Positions 28,207 to 37,412 of a stretch of 64,000 nt of DNA are shown piece after piece. The notes beneath the pieces were generated by a model, which saw only the letters and a list, made by a program, of their open reading frames with translations, was not told the origin of the DNA and did not search any database. The DNA comes from CAYQOX01 sp964419335 (GTDB lineage: Bacteria; Hinthialibacterota; Hinthialibacteria; Hinthialibacterales; Hinthialibacteraceae), in the NCBI GenBank assembly GCA_964419335.1, contig CAYQOX010000016.1, positions 1-64,000 on the forward strand, given 5' to 3'. Position 1 is the first letter of the stretch, and each line of letters opens with the position of its first letter. Both the position numbers and the translations under genes were made by a program.

Positions 28207-28751
28207 TCGTCATCTCCTAGAGAAAGGGTGTGAGCAATTTGAAAACGATCGTTAGGTGGATCCTCTCTCCATAATAAATGTACTGACTTTACTTGAAAAT
28301 GCATAGGGAGCCAATCTTCTTGGAAACTTGTCATTCGCTCTTCCATCGATTCATGCTTGGGGAATTGTCCTAAAGTGAGATGAGGAGTGAATCCATTTTT
28401 GTGTTTATGTACATCATCACAGTCAGGCGTGCATTGTTGCAGCGATGATTGCAACGTCTCGAGGGGCTGGGTCGGTTTCGGTTTCAGCCAGAGGGTATAA
28501 CCACGTCGCTGGGTGAAAAAGCGAAAATTTTGCAATGTTAATGAGAATGGCGCGGTTTCTTTTAACGCTGCTTGGAAAAAAGGGAGAATCAATTCAAATT
28601 GTTCCTTGGGTCGAAAAGGGTAGAGCAAGGTGATATGGGGCATCCAACGATGGACGTGACAATCGTACTTTTCTCGTATGGCTTGAATAGCAGGCCATGT
28701 ATTATCGGGCGGAATAAGAACAACAGCGGTTTTATAGGTTTTTTGGCTCAT
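28203..28751 (-). CDS. 2H phosphoesterase / 2'-5' RNA ligase-like protein
   Basis: About 182 residues. Two H-x-T motifs, PHITLLYPF and PHLTLGQF, sit about 90 residues apart, as in LigT/AKAP18-like 2H phosphoesterases that act on 2'-5' or cyclic phosphodiester bonds. The substrate is unknown. ATG 28751 is chosen over an upstream GTG (28781) because it has AGAGG upstream and matches the usual family start (KTYKTAVVLIPP). First gene of a pair with the racemase-like gene. Confidence 0.82.
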   Translation of the reverse strand: MSQKTYKTAVVLIPPDNTWPAIQAIREKYDCHVHRWMPHITLLYPFRPKEQFELILPFFQAALKETAPFSLTLQNFRFFTQRRGYTLWLKPKPTQPLETLQSSLQQCTPDCDDVHKHKNGFTPHLTLGQFPKHESMEERMTSFQEDWLPMHFQVKSVHLLWREDPPNDRFQIAHTLSLGDDE

Positions 28752-28902
28752 CGACGCTAACCTCTTGAAGGTTGTGATCACAATTGTTTACTATGGACAG
28801 GATAAAACAAAAGAAGCGCGAGAGAAGCATTTTTGAAAAATCTATTTTATTTCGGTAATAGCAATGCCAAAGTTTTTATAAAAAGTTATTTTTAGGTGGT
28901 GG

Positions 28903-31900
28903 ATGATGAGAATCTCTATTGTAACTTTACTTATTGGTTTTTCGCTCACGATGACATGGGCGGACGATTGGATCATGTATCGTAATGATGCCTCACGTAG
29001 TGGCTTTACCCAAGAACAATCTCCAGAAAACCTCAATCCCGCTTGGGTGTATCATGCCAAACAGAAGCCTAGGCCTGCCTGGCAATCTCCGGATACACGT
29101 ATGCCCTTCGATTATACCTATCATCCAGTGATCGCGGATGGAATTTTATGTTACGGGAGTTCGGCTGATTGCAAGATTTATGGGCTGGATGCCAAGACAG
29201 GGGAAGAGATTTGGTCTTTCTATACTGAAGCCCCGGTTCGATTTGCCCCGGTGATCTGGAAAGATTCTGTGTTCGTGGGTAGCGATGATGGCTTTTTATA
29301 TTGCCTTGATCTTCATGACGGCTCCTTGCGTTGGAAGAAATTATGTGCACCACAAAAAAAGTGGATTTTAGGGAATGACCGTATGATCAATAAATGGCCG
29401 ATTCGAGGTGGTATGGTACTGCGCGAGGATAAACTCTATCTCGCAGCCGGAATTTGGCCCACTGAAGGAATTTATGTGTATGCCATTGATTTGAACACAC
29501 GTGAAGTGGAATGGCTCAACGATCAAGCCGGAGGCTTGGAACTCGATCAACCCCATGGAGGTGCTCGGGCAAAAAGTGGAATCTCCGCCCAAGGCTATCT
29601 CGCTGCTTCTGAGGATTGGTTGTTGATTCCTACGGGGCGCGCGGTTCCTGCCGCGTTGAGCGCTAAAGACGGCGCTTTTCAATACTTTCACCTGCAGCGC
29701 TATGGCCAACAAGGCGGCGCCGGAATCACGATGGCGGATGAATTCTTCCATAATAATGGGGATTTGTTTTATCAAGGCAATGGGATGCAGCACATTGATC
29801 TACATTCGGATACCTTTGCCGCTATTCCCGGAGGATGTGTGGTTACTGAGAAAGATCAATTGACGACCTATCGGTGGATTGACAAGGAAACCGCGGATCG
29901 TAAGGGGAACGTTCAAACCATACGATCAGTAGAAAAAATACAATCAACTTCGATTCCTTTTCCCGGTGTTTCTCTTATCGTAGCGGGGAATACCGTTTTT
30001 TGTGGGGGAGAGAAGGGCATTTTTCAGTATAACCTTGAATCCAACAAAGTCACCGCTCAACATGAAATCAAAGGTGTCGCCTATGGATTAGCCTTCGCCA
30101 ATGGGGCCCTTTACGTGAGCACAGAACAAGGGACGATTTATTGTTTCAGTGATCAACCTTCCGATGATTCAGAGATTTCCCACATTCCCCACCCAACTGA
30201 AAAAGTCCTTATTGATCCATCGATCGACGAGATGGCCGACAATATTCTTCAAGAAGTGGGTATCGATGAAGGGTATTGCTTGGATCTGGGTTGCGGTGAT
30301 GGAACACTTGCCGCAGCATTAGCCTATAAATCAAATTTGGTCATTTACGCAGTCGAAGAGGATCTGGACTTAGTCAAACAAGCCCGTGAACAACTCGATC
30401 GTGCGGGATTGTATGGCTCTCGCGTCACCGTCATTCATGGCGATCCCTCTCAAACTCATTTGCCCGATTATTTTGCCGATTTAATTGTCTCGGGCAAAGC
30501 CTTAATGAATGATTCTGAAATCCCTATGGATGAAGTGCAGCGACTGCAACGCCCCCATGGGGGCATGGCGATGGTGAGTTATCAAGACTCACTTACGAAA
30601 AATGTACGTGGGGCTTTACCGGGAGAGGATACCTGGACTCATCAATACGCAGATCCCGCCAATACCATCTGCAGTCAAGATCAACAAATTGCTGGCCCAT
30701 TAGGGATGCTATGGTTTCGCGATGCGGATCAGAAAATGCCGCAGCGCCATGGACGGGGGCCGGCGCCGTTATATAAAGACGGCCGGATATTCGTCGAAGG
30801 CCTTCATACTCTTCGTGCGGTGAATGCTTATAACGGAAGGACATTGTGGGAGTATCCACTTCCTAATATTCTCGAAAACTATGATCAAGATCACCTCATG
30901 GGCACCGCTGGAACCGGTAGTAATTTCTGTGTGAGTGGGGAGCGGGTCTATGTGGCCACTGAATCCGTCTGTTTGGCTTTAGACGTGGAGAGTGGGAACG
31001 TTGTACAAAAATACCACACCCCTACAGACGAAGAAGGAAGCCCTCCTGTGTGGGGATTTATCGCCTGCGTAGATGATACCTTGTTTGGTTCCTGTGCCAA
31101 TACCGACCATATTGTAAAATGGCGTTATCTCAAAGGAGATATGAGCAAACAATTCACCGAATCCCATTGCTTTTTTGCTCTGGATGCAAAGAGCGGGAAT
31201 ATGAAGTGGAAACATAATGCGAAATCTTCAATACGCCATAATACCATCGCCATCATGAATGGCATTGTTTATTTGATCGACTCACCATTATCCCTCGAAG
31301 ATCGTATCGAAGAAGAACAACAAGCCCGAAGAGGAATCGAGTCCTCTGAGAAAGACCCTAATATCCTTTATGCATTCGACCAGGAAACCGGAGAGGTCCT
31401 TTGGAGCGATGAAGAGGATATCTATGGTACGGTCTTGCTCGCCAGCGAAAAATATGACGTGCTATTGATGACATACCAACCCACCCGTTTTCGTTTGGAC
31501 TCAGAAAAAGGGGGAACGATGAGCGCCTTCCGCGCTTCCACCGGGGAGCGGCTTTGGGATATTGAAGCCAATTACGCCTCCCGTCCTTTAATCAATGATC
31601 AAACCATTTACGCTCAACCCTCGGCTTGGGATCTACTGACCGGCGAAAAGAAAGATTTTGATTTCTCTCGTTCGTATGGCTGTGGAATTCTCGCGGGATC
31701 TACAAATTTATTGGTTTATCGCTCGGCGACTTTGGGATACCGGGATTTAAACAAAGATGAAGAGACCCAAAACTATGGCGGGATTCGCCCCGGATGTTGG
31801 ATCAATGCAATTCCTGCTGGGGGCTTGCTTCTCATGCCGAATGCCGCAAGTGGTTGTATCTGTAGTTACTTAAACTTAGCCTCGATTGCTTTGCAAACGC

Positions 31901-31938
31901 AAGAAAATACACGTGAGCCTATTGGATTCATGGAATGA
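28903..31938 (+). CDS. Secreted PQQ-like beta-propeller protein with an inserted methyltransferase-like domain
   Basis: 1011 residues with a Sec signal peptide (LIGFSLTMTWAD). Residues about 20-425 carry PQQ/BamB-type propeller repeats (YGLDAKTGEEIWSF, YCLDLHDGSLRWKK). Residues about 445-580 read as a class I SAM methyltransferase fold: YCLDLGCGDGTLAAAL, VIYAVEEDLDLVKQAREQL and DYFADLIVSGKAL. Propeller repeats resume to the end (LRAVNAYNGRTLWEYPL, FALDAKSGNMKWKHN, LYAFDQETGEVLWSDE). An exported methyltransferase fold lacks an obvious SAM supply, so it may bind another ligand. Similar architectures are, as I recall, found in Planctomycetes-like genomes. The start follows TTAGGTGGTGG. Confidence 0.85.
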   Translation: MMRISIVTLLIGFSLTMTWADDWIMYRNDASRSGFTQEQSPENLNPAWVYHAKQKPRPAWQSPDTRMPFDYTYHPVIADGILCYGSSADCKIYGLDAKTGEEIWSFYTEAPVRFAPVIWKDSVFVGSDDGFLYCLDLHDGSLRWKKLCAPQKKWILGNDRMINKWPIRGGMVLREDKLYLAAGIWPTEGIYVYAIDLNTREVEWLNDQAGGLELDQPHGGARAKSGISAQGYLAASEDWLLIPTGRAVPAALSAKDGAFQYFHLQRYGQQGGAGITMADEFFHNNGDLFYQGNGMQHIDLHSDTFAAIPGGCVVTEKDQLTTYRWIDKETADRKGNVQTIRSVEKIQSTSIPFPGVSLIVAGNTVFCGGEKGIFQYNLESNKVTAQHEIKGVAYGLAFANGALYVSTEQGTIYCFSDQPSDDSEISHIPHPTEKVLIDPSIDEMADNILQEVGIDEGYCLDLGCGDGTLAAALAYKSNLVIYAVEEDLDLVKQAREQLDRAGLYGSRVTVIHGDPSQTHLPDYFADLIVSGKALMNDSEIPMDEVQRLQRPHGGMAMVSYQDSLTKNVRGALPGEDTWTHQYADPANTICSQDQQIAGPLGMLWFRDADQKMPQRHGRGPAPLYKDGRIFVEGLHTLRAVNAYNGRTLWEYPLPNILENYDQDHLMGTAGTGSNFCVSGERVYVATESVCLALDVESGNVVQKYHTPTDEEGSPPVWGFIACVDDTLFGSCANTDHIVKWRYLKGDMSKQFTESHCFFALDAKSGNMKWKHNAKSSIRHNTIAIMNGIVYLIDSPLSLEDRIEEEQQARRGIESSEKDPNILYAFDQETGEVLWSDEEDIYGTVLLASEKYDVLLMTYQPTRFRLDSEKGGTMSAFRASTGERLWDIEANYASRPLINDQTIYAQPSAWDLLTGEKKDFDFSRSYGCGILAGSTNLLVYRSATLGYRDLNKDEETQNYGGIRPGCWINAIPAGGLLLMPNAASGCICSYLNLASIALQTQENTREPIGFME

Positions 31939-32004
31939 TTGGTATTTTTGTACTATGCTTCTACCATACATAACAACACCATACGTACTGAGCATGTGCA
32001 AACC

Positions 32005-32547
32005 ATGAATTCATCCAAACCTTCTCGGCAGCGGGGTGGATTTTGGATTCGCCTCGCTGCTTTTATCATCGATTATCTTGTCTGTCTATTTATCTTGAAT
32101 GGGATTTTGTATCCCTTGGATTTGCTTTTATATCGATACGAAATCTACGATTTCAATACTATGGACGATCTCACCTTCCAATATTTTATGATGATCGCCA
32201 TGTATACCAGTTTATTTTTATACTTTTTTCTCTTCCAAGCCATTTTTAAGACGACGATTGGAAAATATTTAGCGGGATTGAGAATAGACCAAACCAACGG
32301 GAAACCGGCTAGCGCGTTTCAAGTCTTGCTGCGTACAATGGGGTATGGCTTAAGCGTCTTTTTTAATGCTCTTGGTTTTTTAATGATTGCCTGCAACCGT
32401 AATAAAGCAGGATTGCATGATTGGATAGCAGGTACCGAAGTGGTCTATCAACATCCTGTTTCAACCATGCGAAAAATCATCATCTTAATCATGGGCTTCC
32501 TAGGCATGATCTTATTATACGTTATCATGTCAGGAAATGGATTTTGA
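32005..32547 (+). CDS. RDD family membrane protein
   Basis: About 180 residues. GGFWIRLAAFIIDYLVCLFIL carries the Arg and Asp of the RDD domain, and TTIGKYLAGLRI plus AGLHDWIAGTEVV complete it (the final Asp is in HDW). Four hydrophobic segments are visible. The function is not established for most RDD proteins; some act in ion transport. ATG 32005 is chosen because the in-frame extension back to 31939 starts directly at the upstream stop and does not resemble the family. Confidence 0.85.
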   Translation: MNSSKPSRQRGGFWIRLAAFIIDYLVCLFILNGILYPLDLLLYRYEIYDFNTMDDLTFQYFMMIAMYTSLFLYFFLFQAIFKTTIGKYLAGLRIDQTNGKPASAFQVLLRTMGYGLSVFFNALGFLMIACNRNKAGLHDWIAGTEVVYQHPVSTMRKIIILIMGFLGMILLYVIMSGNGF

Positions 32548-32572
32548 GTCACAAAAAGAACTCTATACTTTT

Positions 32573-33262
32573 TTAAGATTCTGTAGCGAGTCGCTTTCTC
32601 CATTCATCCAATAAATCCTTCGTGCGGCTCGCTCCAACCCTAGTAACACCTAAATCTCGTACTTCAAGAAGGGTATCGATATCACGTATCCCTCCCGCGG
32701 CTTTAACCTGTACTGATTCGGGAGAATACTTGCGCATCAATTTTAAATCCTCGATCGTGGCTCCGCCTGTCCCATAACCCGTGGATGTTTTGACCCAATC
32801 CACGCCAATACCACCACAGATTTCACATAATTTAATTTTTTGATTTTCATTCAAATAACAATTTTCAAAAATGACTTTGATCTTTTGTTCCCGCTCATGT
32901 GTCAGGTCGGTAAGATTTTGTAGTTCTTTTACTACATACGACCAATCACCACTCCGTACTTTGCTAATATTGATAACCATATCGAGTTCTTCGCCGCCAT
33001 CGGACAAGGCACGTTCGGCTTCGGCCATTTTGACCTCCATGGTGTGTGCTCCATGGGGAAAGCCAATCGTGGTACTCGCTTTCACAGAGCTCCCGTGCAA
33101 TAATTCCACACAACGTTTCAAAGCATAAGGCATAATACAAACACTGGCGACCTCATATTCGCGCGCTAAGCGGCAGCCGGCTTCTAGTTCTTCCATAGGG
33201 AGAGACGGGTGCAATAACGAATGGTCTATCATTTTGGCTACATCCAGGTAAGAGAGTGTCAT
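32573..33262 (-). CDS. deoC: Deoxyribose-phosphate aldolase
   Basis: 229 residues, usual for DeoC. VASVCIMPYALKRCVELL, STTIGFPHGAHTMEVKMAEAERAL, DMVINI, KVIFENCYL, DWVKTSTGYGTGGAT (Schiff-base Lys) and VQVKAAGGIRD (second catalytic Lys) are all present. It cleaves deoxyribose 5-phosphate into glyceraldehyde 3-phosphate and acetaldehyde in the cytoplasm. DeoC occurs in nucleoside salvage and in some microcompartment loci. A BMC shell gene lies 11 kb away, too far to link them. Confidence 0.96.
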   Translation of the reverse strand: MTLSYLDVAKMIDHSLLHPSLPMEELEAGCRLAREYEVASVCIMPYALKRCVELLHGSSVKASTTIGFPHGAHTMEVKMAEAERALSDGGEELDMVINISKVRSGDWSYVVKELQNLTDLTHEREQKIKVIFENCYLNENQKIKLCEICGGIGVDWVKTSTGYGTGGATIEDLKLMRKYSPESVQVKAAGGIRDIDTLLEVRDLGVTRVGASRTKDLLDEWRKRLATES

Positions 33263-33345
33263 TGGAAAACCCTTTCCGTTTGAGATAAGTTTGATAAGCC
33301 TATTATTACATGATTAAAGACGGAATCGAATTCCAGCGGGATAGC

Positions 33346-33376
33346 TAAAAAATAGGACACAACGTCGGTTGTGTCC
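33346..33376 (-). terminator. Rho-independent terminator of the flagellin gene
   Basis: On the minus strand GGACACAAC (33376-33368) pairs with GTTGTGTCC (33363-33355), nine perfect pairs with a 4-nt loop, followed by TATTTTTTAG. Confidence 0.85.
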
Positions 33377-33407
33377 CCAGTGGTTGTATGTAAAAACGTA
33401 ATTGTTC

Positions 33408-34310
33408 TTATCGTAGTAAGTCGATGAACATATTGTTTTGTAAATCATTGCTTTGCGATTGAACCATAATATTCGATTGCAATATCATTTGATTAGTCGC
33501 CTGGCGTGTGCTTTCCGCTGCAATATCCGCATCCTCAATGCGGGATTGAGCGGCCATATAATTCTCAGAAGCTACCGATAAACGATTTGTCGTGGCTTCC
33601 AAACCATTCGTAAAAGCCCCGATTTGGCTGCGAATGTCATCGACTTGGGATAAGGCTTCATCCACAATTTGCAAAGCCTCTTCTACGCCTCCTTCTTCGC
33701 TAACATCAATATCTGTTAAGTTTTGTCCTTCTCCCAATCCTAAGGATTGAGGGCGCACGTCGCCGAAGGCAAGACGGGTACTTTCTCCTGCATTGGCGCC
33801 AATCTGGAAATTGGCTGTGGAAATGTCATTAGTTTGTTCTTGATTGGAGGATTCTCCAGAAGAGACATTCTCGGTAGAGCTGAAATCCCCATTGAGTAGA
33901 TTTTGCGAGGCAAATTGGGTGTTATTGGCGATTGAAGAAATTTCGTTCACATTTTGTTCTATCTCATTTTGGATACTTTCTCGTGCTTGTTGATCAAGGG
34001 TTTCCGAACCAGATTGCACGACCAATTCTCGAATACGCTGTAGCCGATCACTGACCCCACTAAGCCCCTCATCGGCAATATTGGCTACATTGATGCCAAT
34101 TTGGGTAGATTCAAAAGCCTGGTTTAACCCCGATATTTGAGATTGCAAGCGACTGGCGTTTTGTAATCCAGCGGCATCATCTCCCGCTTGATTAATCCGT
34201 AAACCGCTCGCCAAACGATCGAAACTCTGTTGTAACTGGGGTCCCACTCCATTTTGTACATTGAGCAAAGAAAGTGAGGCTAAGTTATTATTCATATTGT
34301 CAATAGTCAT
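33408..34310 (-). CDS. Flagellin (filament protein)
   Basis: 300 residues starting MTIDNMNNNLASLS, preceded by GGAGG. The N-terminal helices SFDRLASGLRINQAGDDAAGLQNASRLQSQISGLNQA and GINVANIADEGLSGVSDRLQRIRELVVQSGSET are the conserved flagellin D0/D1 region. The C-terminal half (IGAFTNGLEATTNRLSVASENYMAAQSRIEDADIAAEST) is the matching D1/D0 helix. Only a short variable region separates them. It is exported by the flagellar apparatus without a signal peptide. A larger flagellin lies 83 nt upstream on the same strand. Confidence 0.95.
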   Translation of the reverse strand: MTIDNMNNNLASLSLLNVQNGVGPQLQQSFDRLASGLRINQAGDDAAGLQNASRLQSQISGLNQAFESTQIGINVANIADEGLSGVSDRLQRIRELVVQSGSETLDQQARESIQNEIEQNVNEISSIANNTQFASQNLLNGDFSSTENVSSGESSNQEQTNDISTANFQIGANAGESTRLAFGDVRPQSLGLGEGQNLTDIDVSEEGGVEEALQIVDEALSQVDDIRSQIGAFTNGLEATTNRLSVASENYMAAQSRIEDADIAAESTRQATNQMILQSNIMVQSQSNDLQNNMFIDLLR

Positions 34311-34393
34311 GAATGTTTTCCTCCATGAAAAATGTGATCCCGTGTCCATGATCTCTTTATAATATTGTATCTTGAAATAGGTCGCATTGCCTA

Positions 34394-36811
34394 TTATTCA
34401 AGTCCATATAGAATCTCAAATACTTTTTCATTCAATGTATTTGCCTGCATTAATAGCGCCGCCCGTGTTTCCAAATAGATCGAATTCATTAGCATGTCCG
34501 TCGTTTCTTGGGCGATATCTACATTTGTGATTTGATTGTAAGAATCTTCGATAATAAACGAAGTGAAATCTAAATGTTGCGTCGTTTCTTGCAAACGGTT
34601 TGTAAAAGAGGTTAACCGCCCCTCGACAAGGGAAATTTCTTCAATCGCTTGATCCACAATCTCTAAGGCTTTATTTGCTCCACTTAATGTTGTTACGTTA
34701 ATATCTTCGAGGGTATTTTCTTCATCCAATCCGAGATTGTGGGTACGAAGGTCTGGGATAAAAAGCGGCTTGGTGCTTCTCGGACCTTCACCCACTTGAA
34801 AATTCAATTCACGGGTGGCCGAGGAGAGTACAAATTTTTCCGAACCTTGACGGATGGTTGACGTTATATCTAACACATTATCAAAATCTAATTGAATTTG
34901 TTGATAACTGGCGCTATCTCTTTGAGATCCAGAGGTGAAGATGACATTCTTTTGTCCATTACGGAACTGAACCGCAGGTCCATCATTTAAAGAACCCTCA
35001 TAGAGTTCTTCTGTAACAACCAATCGGTCATTTCCTTCCGTCAAATTATTACTTACGCGGAAAGTTAGCTCAGGAGTCGGAATCCCTTCTTCAACCACAT
35101 TTCCACCCTGTAGAGTGATTACCTCCCCAGCAGAAGCGGTCACTTGGGGACCATTTTCGACAGAGAACGAAGCCTGTTCAGGATTCCCCGCGGTAATAAC
35201 TTCGGAATCAAAGGTTTGGGAATTTTCGAAAACAATGCTTATATCGTCCCCTGAACCTTCTGTGCGTATATTCGTAATATAGAAGGATAAATTGGTAGAA
35301 GAAGTATTCGCTATATCGTCTTGCAGCGATAGGGTCCCATCCGGGTTAAGCGAAGCCGTGGATTGGTTGAAACCGAAGGCTGGGTTGGCTCGATTACGAT
35401 TATTTAATCCATTGATCAAATCACCAAAATTGGAGACCCGCCCTTCGCGATAATCTTCACTTCCAGCGGAATTATTTACAGTGAAAGCCGTTTTAAAAGT
35501 GCTCCCATCCACTTCCATTCCATTGAATGTAATCACATCCCCTTCCGCGAGGGAAACCCCGTCTACAAACGTGTTTTTAAGTCGAGTATTTAGGGAGACC
35601 GGATTGGTGAGACTCACGTTTTTGAAAAAACCCACTTCTGTTTGAATTTCACGGTTCGCCGGGGAAAGAAGATCGTTGACTTGAATTTCATATTCTCCAC
35701 TCGAAAAAGTAGATCCGGTTATTGCAGAAATGCTATTCCCAATTTTCCCTCCCAGGCTTGTACTGGAAATCATCTCATTCTCTACATGTTGGGTACGAAG
35801 CACGCCAAAAGAACTCTGTTTTGTATCCCCCGCATCTTTTACAGTGAAATTGAGATTGAACTGCGAGATTGCTCCTTCTTCACTGTTGTAGAACTCTACC
35901 CGTCCCGATGAATTATTGTATCGTACATTGGTTTCTTGCTTGTCACTTCCATCGATTCCGATTGAATTTTCTGCATTATCGATCTTGCCTTGAATTTTGG
36001 TAATCAGGTCATTAATGGTGGTTGAAGACGCGATGCTGAGTGAACCTCCAAAGTTGGTTTTCCCATTCGCCAACGTACCGCTAAAAACTATAGAGCCTTG
36101 ATTTTGCAATGAAACCCGGTTGAAGGATAAACCATGCAAAGTATCCGAGGCCTCGGCGGGGTCGCTTCCCAAAGCCAGTTGACCAAAAGAGACCGCGATA
36201 TCGGTTCCCATCCGAATTCCCGTGTTGATCGTTTTATCACCACCCGTTTTGATGATTTCCCGGCCTTCTTGAATTTTGGTAATATTAAGAAAAGCCGGCC
36301 CTTGGCTAAGAACGGAAGAATCAGGGCCGAACGATATTTTCCCACCAAATGGCTTGGTGCCTGGACGCAATTGGGATTTGGATGAGTAGGTTCCATCAAG
36401 GAGCCTTGTATTTTGATACTTGGTTTCAGAGGCAATCGTATTGATTTCCTCCAGTTTTTCTTGAATCTGACGCTGGTAAGAATTATGTTCGTTGCTATTG
36501 TTCGTATTTTGGGCTGCGACAACGTTAGAACGAATATCTTGAAGCAGACTCGTTATTTTGTTGACCCCCTCAGAAGCCACCGTTGCAATGTTTATGCCTC
36601 GCTGGGCATTGACAGAGGCTTGATCTAATCCTCGGAATTGAGAGGCAAGCCGGTTGCTGATAATCAGACCTCCGGGATCATCTTTGGCTCCACGAATGCG
36701 AAGTCCCGTACCCAATCGCTCCAAATTGCTTTTCAGCATATTTTGGGAACGTTCCAACGATTGGATAATCCGGTTGCTGGAGAGGTTCACTACGGAGCCT
36801 TGAATAACCAT
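34394..36811 (-). CDS. Giant flagellin with long variable central region
   Basis: 805 residues starting MVIQGSVVNLSSNRI, with GGGAGA upstream. Residues about 1-140 (LERLGTGLRIRGAKDDPGGLIISNRLASQFRGLDQASVNAQRGINIATVASEG) and about 715-805 (LTSFTNRLQETTQHLDFTSFIIEDSYNQITNVDIAQET) are the conserved flagellin ends. About 550 residues between them are beta-rich, Thr/Ser/Asn/Gly-rich and look like repeated Ig-like modules exposed on the filament. Hook-associated protein FlgL is an alternative, but both ends fit flagellin better. An in-frame ATG at 36838 would add nine residues but lacks a good ribosome site. Confidence 0.85.
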   Translation of the reverse strand: MVIQGSVVNLSSNRIIQSLERSQNMLKSNLERLGTGLRIRGAKDDPGGLIISNRLASQFRGLDQASVNAQRGINIATVASEGVNKITSLLQDIRSNVVAAQNTNNSNEHNSYQRQIQEKLEEINTIASETKYQNTRLLDGTYSSKSQLRPGTKPFGGKISFGPDSSVLSQGPAFLNITKIQEGREIIKTGGDKTINTGIRMGTDIAVSFGQLALGSDPAEASDTLHGLSFNRVSLQNQGSIVFSGTLANGKTNFGGSLSIASSTTINDLITKIQGKIDNAENSIGIDGSDKQETNVRYNNSSGRVEFYNSEEGAISQFNLNFTVKDAGDTKQSSFGVLRTQHVENEMISSTSLGGKIGNSISAITGSTFSSGEYEIQVNDLLSPANREIQTEVGFFKNVSLTNPVSLNTRLKNTFVDGVSLAEGDVITFNGMEVDGSTFKTAFTVNNSAGSEDYREGRVSNFGDLINGLNNRNRANPAFGFNQSTASLNPDGTLSLQDDIANTSSTNLSFYITNIRTEGSGDDISIVFENSQTFDSEVITAGNPEQASFSVENGPQVTASAGEVITLQGGNVVEEGIPTPELTFRVSNNLTEGNDRLVVTEELYEGSLNDGPAVQFRNGQKNVIFTSGSQRDSASYQQIQLDFDNVLDITSTIRQGSEKFVLSSATRELNFQVGEGPRSTKPLFIPDLRTHNLGLDEENTLEDINVTTLSGANKALEIVDQAIEEISLVEGRLTSFTNRLQETTQHLDFTSFIIEDSYNQITNVDIAQETTDMLMNSIYLETRAALLMQANTLNEKVFEILYGLE

Positions 36812-37009
36812 ATTGTTCTCCCGTAAATCTTTACACAAGCAATGAATAAAACTCGATTTTTGTGACTTTTGGCTAAAGTTTTACGGGTTTTTGCCTATAA
36901 CTGAGAACGAGGTTATTTATCAACAAAGCAATGCTGCTTATGTTGATGTGAATCGGTTGAAAATAATTTGGCGTAGCACCCGCTCTCTTGGTTCTGCGGT
37001 GTGCTGCGG

Positions 37010-37071
37010 CGGTCGATTAAGCCATAACTCACTTCTCTTGGCCGGGATGCGAAGTTATGGCTTAATTTTTT
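37010..37071 (+). repeat. Duplicated hairpin element, copy 1 (terminator-like)
   Basis: ATTAAGCCATAAC (37016-37028) pairs perfectly with GTTATGGCTTAAT (37054-37066) and is followed by a T-run to 37070. The loop and 3' arm hold a 20-base block (37038-37057) identical to one in copy 2 (37450-37469), and both copies begin CGGTCGATTAA. Resemblance may extend about 45 bases upstream. No gene precedes it on this strand; 36812-37009 shows nothing I can name. Confidence 0.7.
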
Positions 37072-37153
37072 ATCCGAATGATGCCCTTCAACCTTTTTCT
37101 TAGAAGTTTAGGCAAAAACACATATATTTCAAACGCTTGCGCGATTTTCTTTC

Positions 37154-37309
37154 TTTGCGTCCCCATGGTCTGAATCGTTGGGCCTCGGAATCCATCCGAT
37201 TCTCAATGCCTATTACGCTGGTTGAACTCCCTACGGAAACGGTATTTCCGCAGCGGTCAGGAGTGAGTTCACACTTCAGCGTCAATAGACGCCTACCAGG
37301 GAACGCAAA
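37154..37309 (+). ncRNA. Candidate structured RNA domain (unidentified)
   Basis: Nested pairings read from the sequence: outer TTTGCGTcCCC (37154-37164) with GGGaACGCAAA (37299-37309); CTATTACGCTG (37210-37220) with CAGCGTcAATAG (37277-37288, one bulge); TGAACTC (37223-37229) with GAGTTCA (37265-37271); CCT/AGG (37230-37232, 37259-37261); and CGGAAA (37234-37239) with TTTCCG (37245-37250). A side hairpin is GAATCG/CGATTC (37172-37177, 37197-37202) or TCGGA/TCCGA. No open frame of note covers it. I could not match it to a known riboswitch; CCGCAGCGGTCAGGA vaguely recalls part of cobalamin riboswitches but the B12 box is not seen. Confidence 0.45.
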
Positions 37310-37412
37310 CTCATTGTAAATAGTGGTAGCCTAGGCGGATAGGGTGGGATAAAGTTTTGACTTGAATGGAAGCTATCAGCATAACACCCTTCCACTCTCT
37401 TCTTGGCTGCCA

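Noticed and set aside
33408..36811. Fusion or misassembly of the two flagellin genes
   Set aside because: Each has complete N- and C-terminal flagellin helices and its own ribosome site.
37234..37264. Cobalamin riboswitch, suggested by CCGCAGCGGTCAGGA and the downstream BtuF/D/C-like operon
   Set aside because: The B12 box and the GGUG-AAAUCC arm are not found, so identity cannot be supported.
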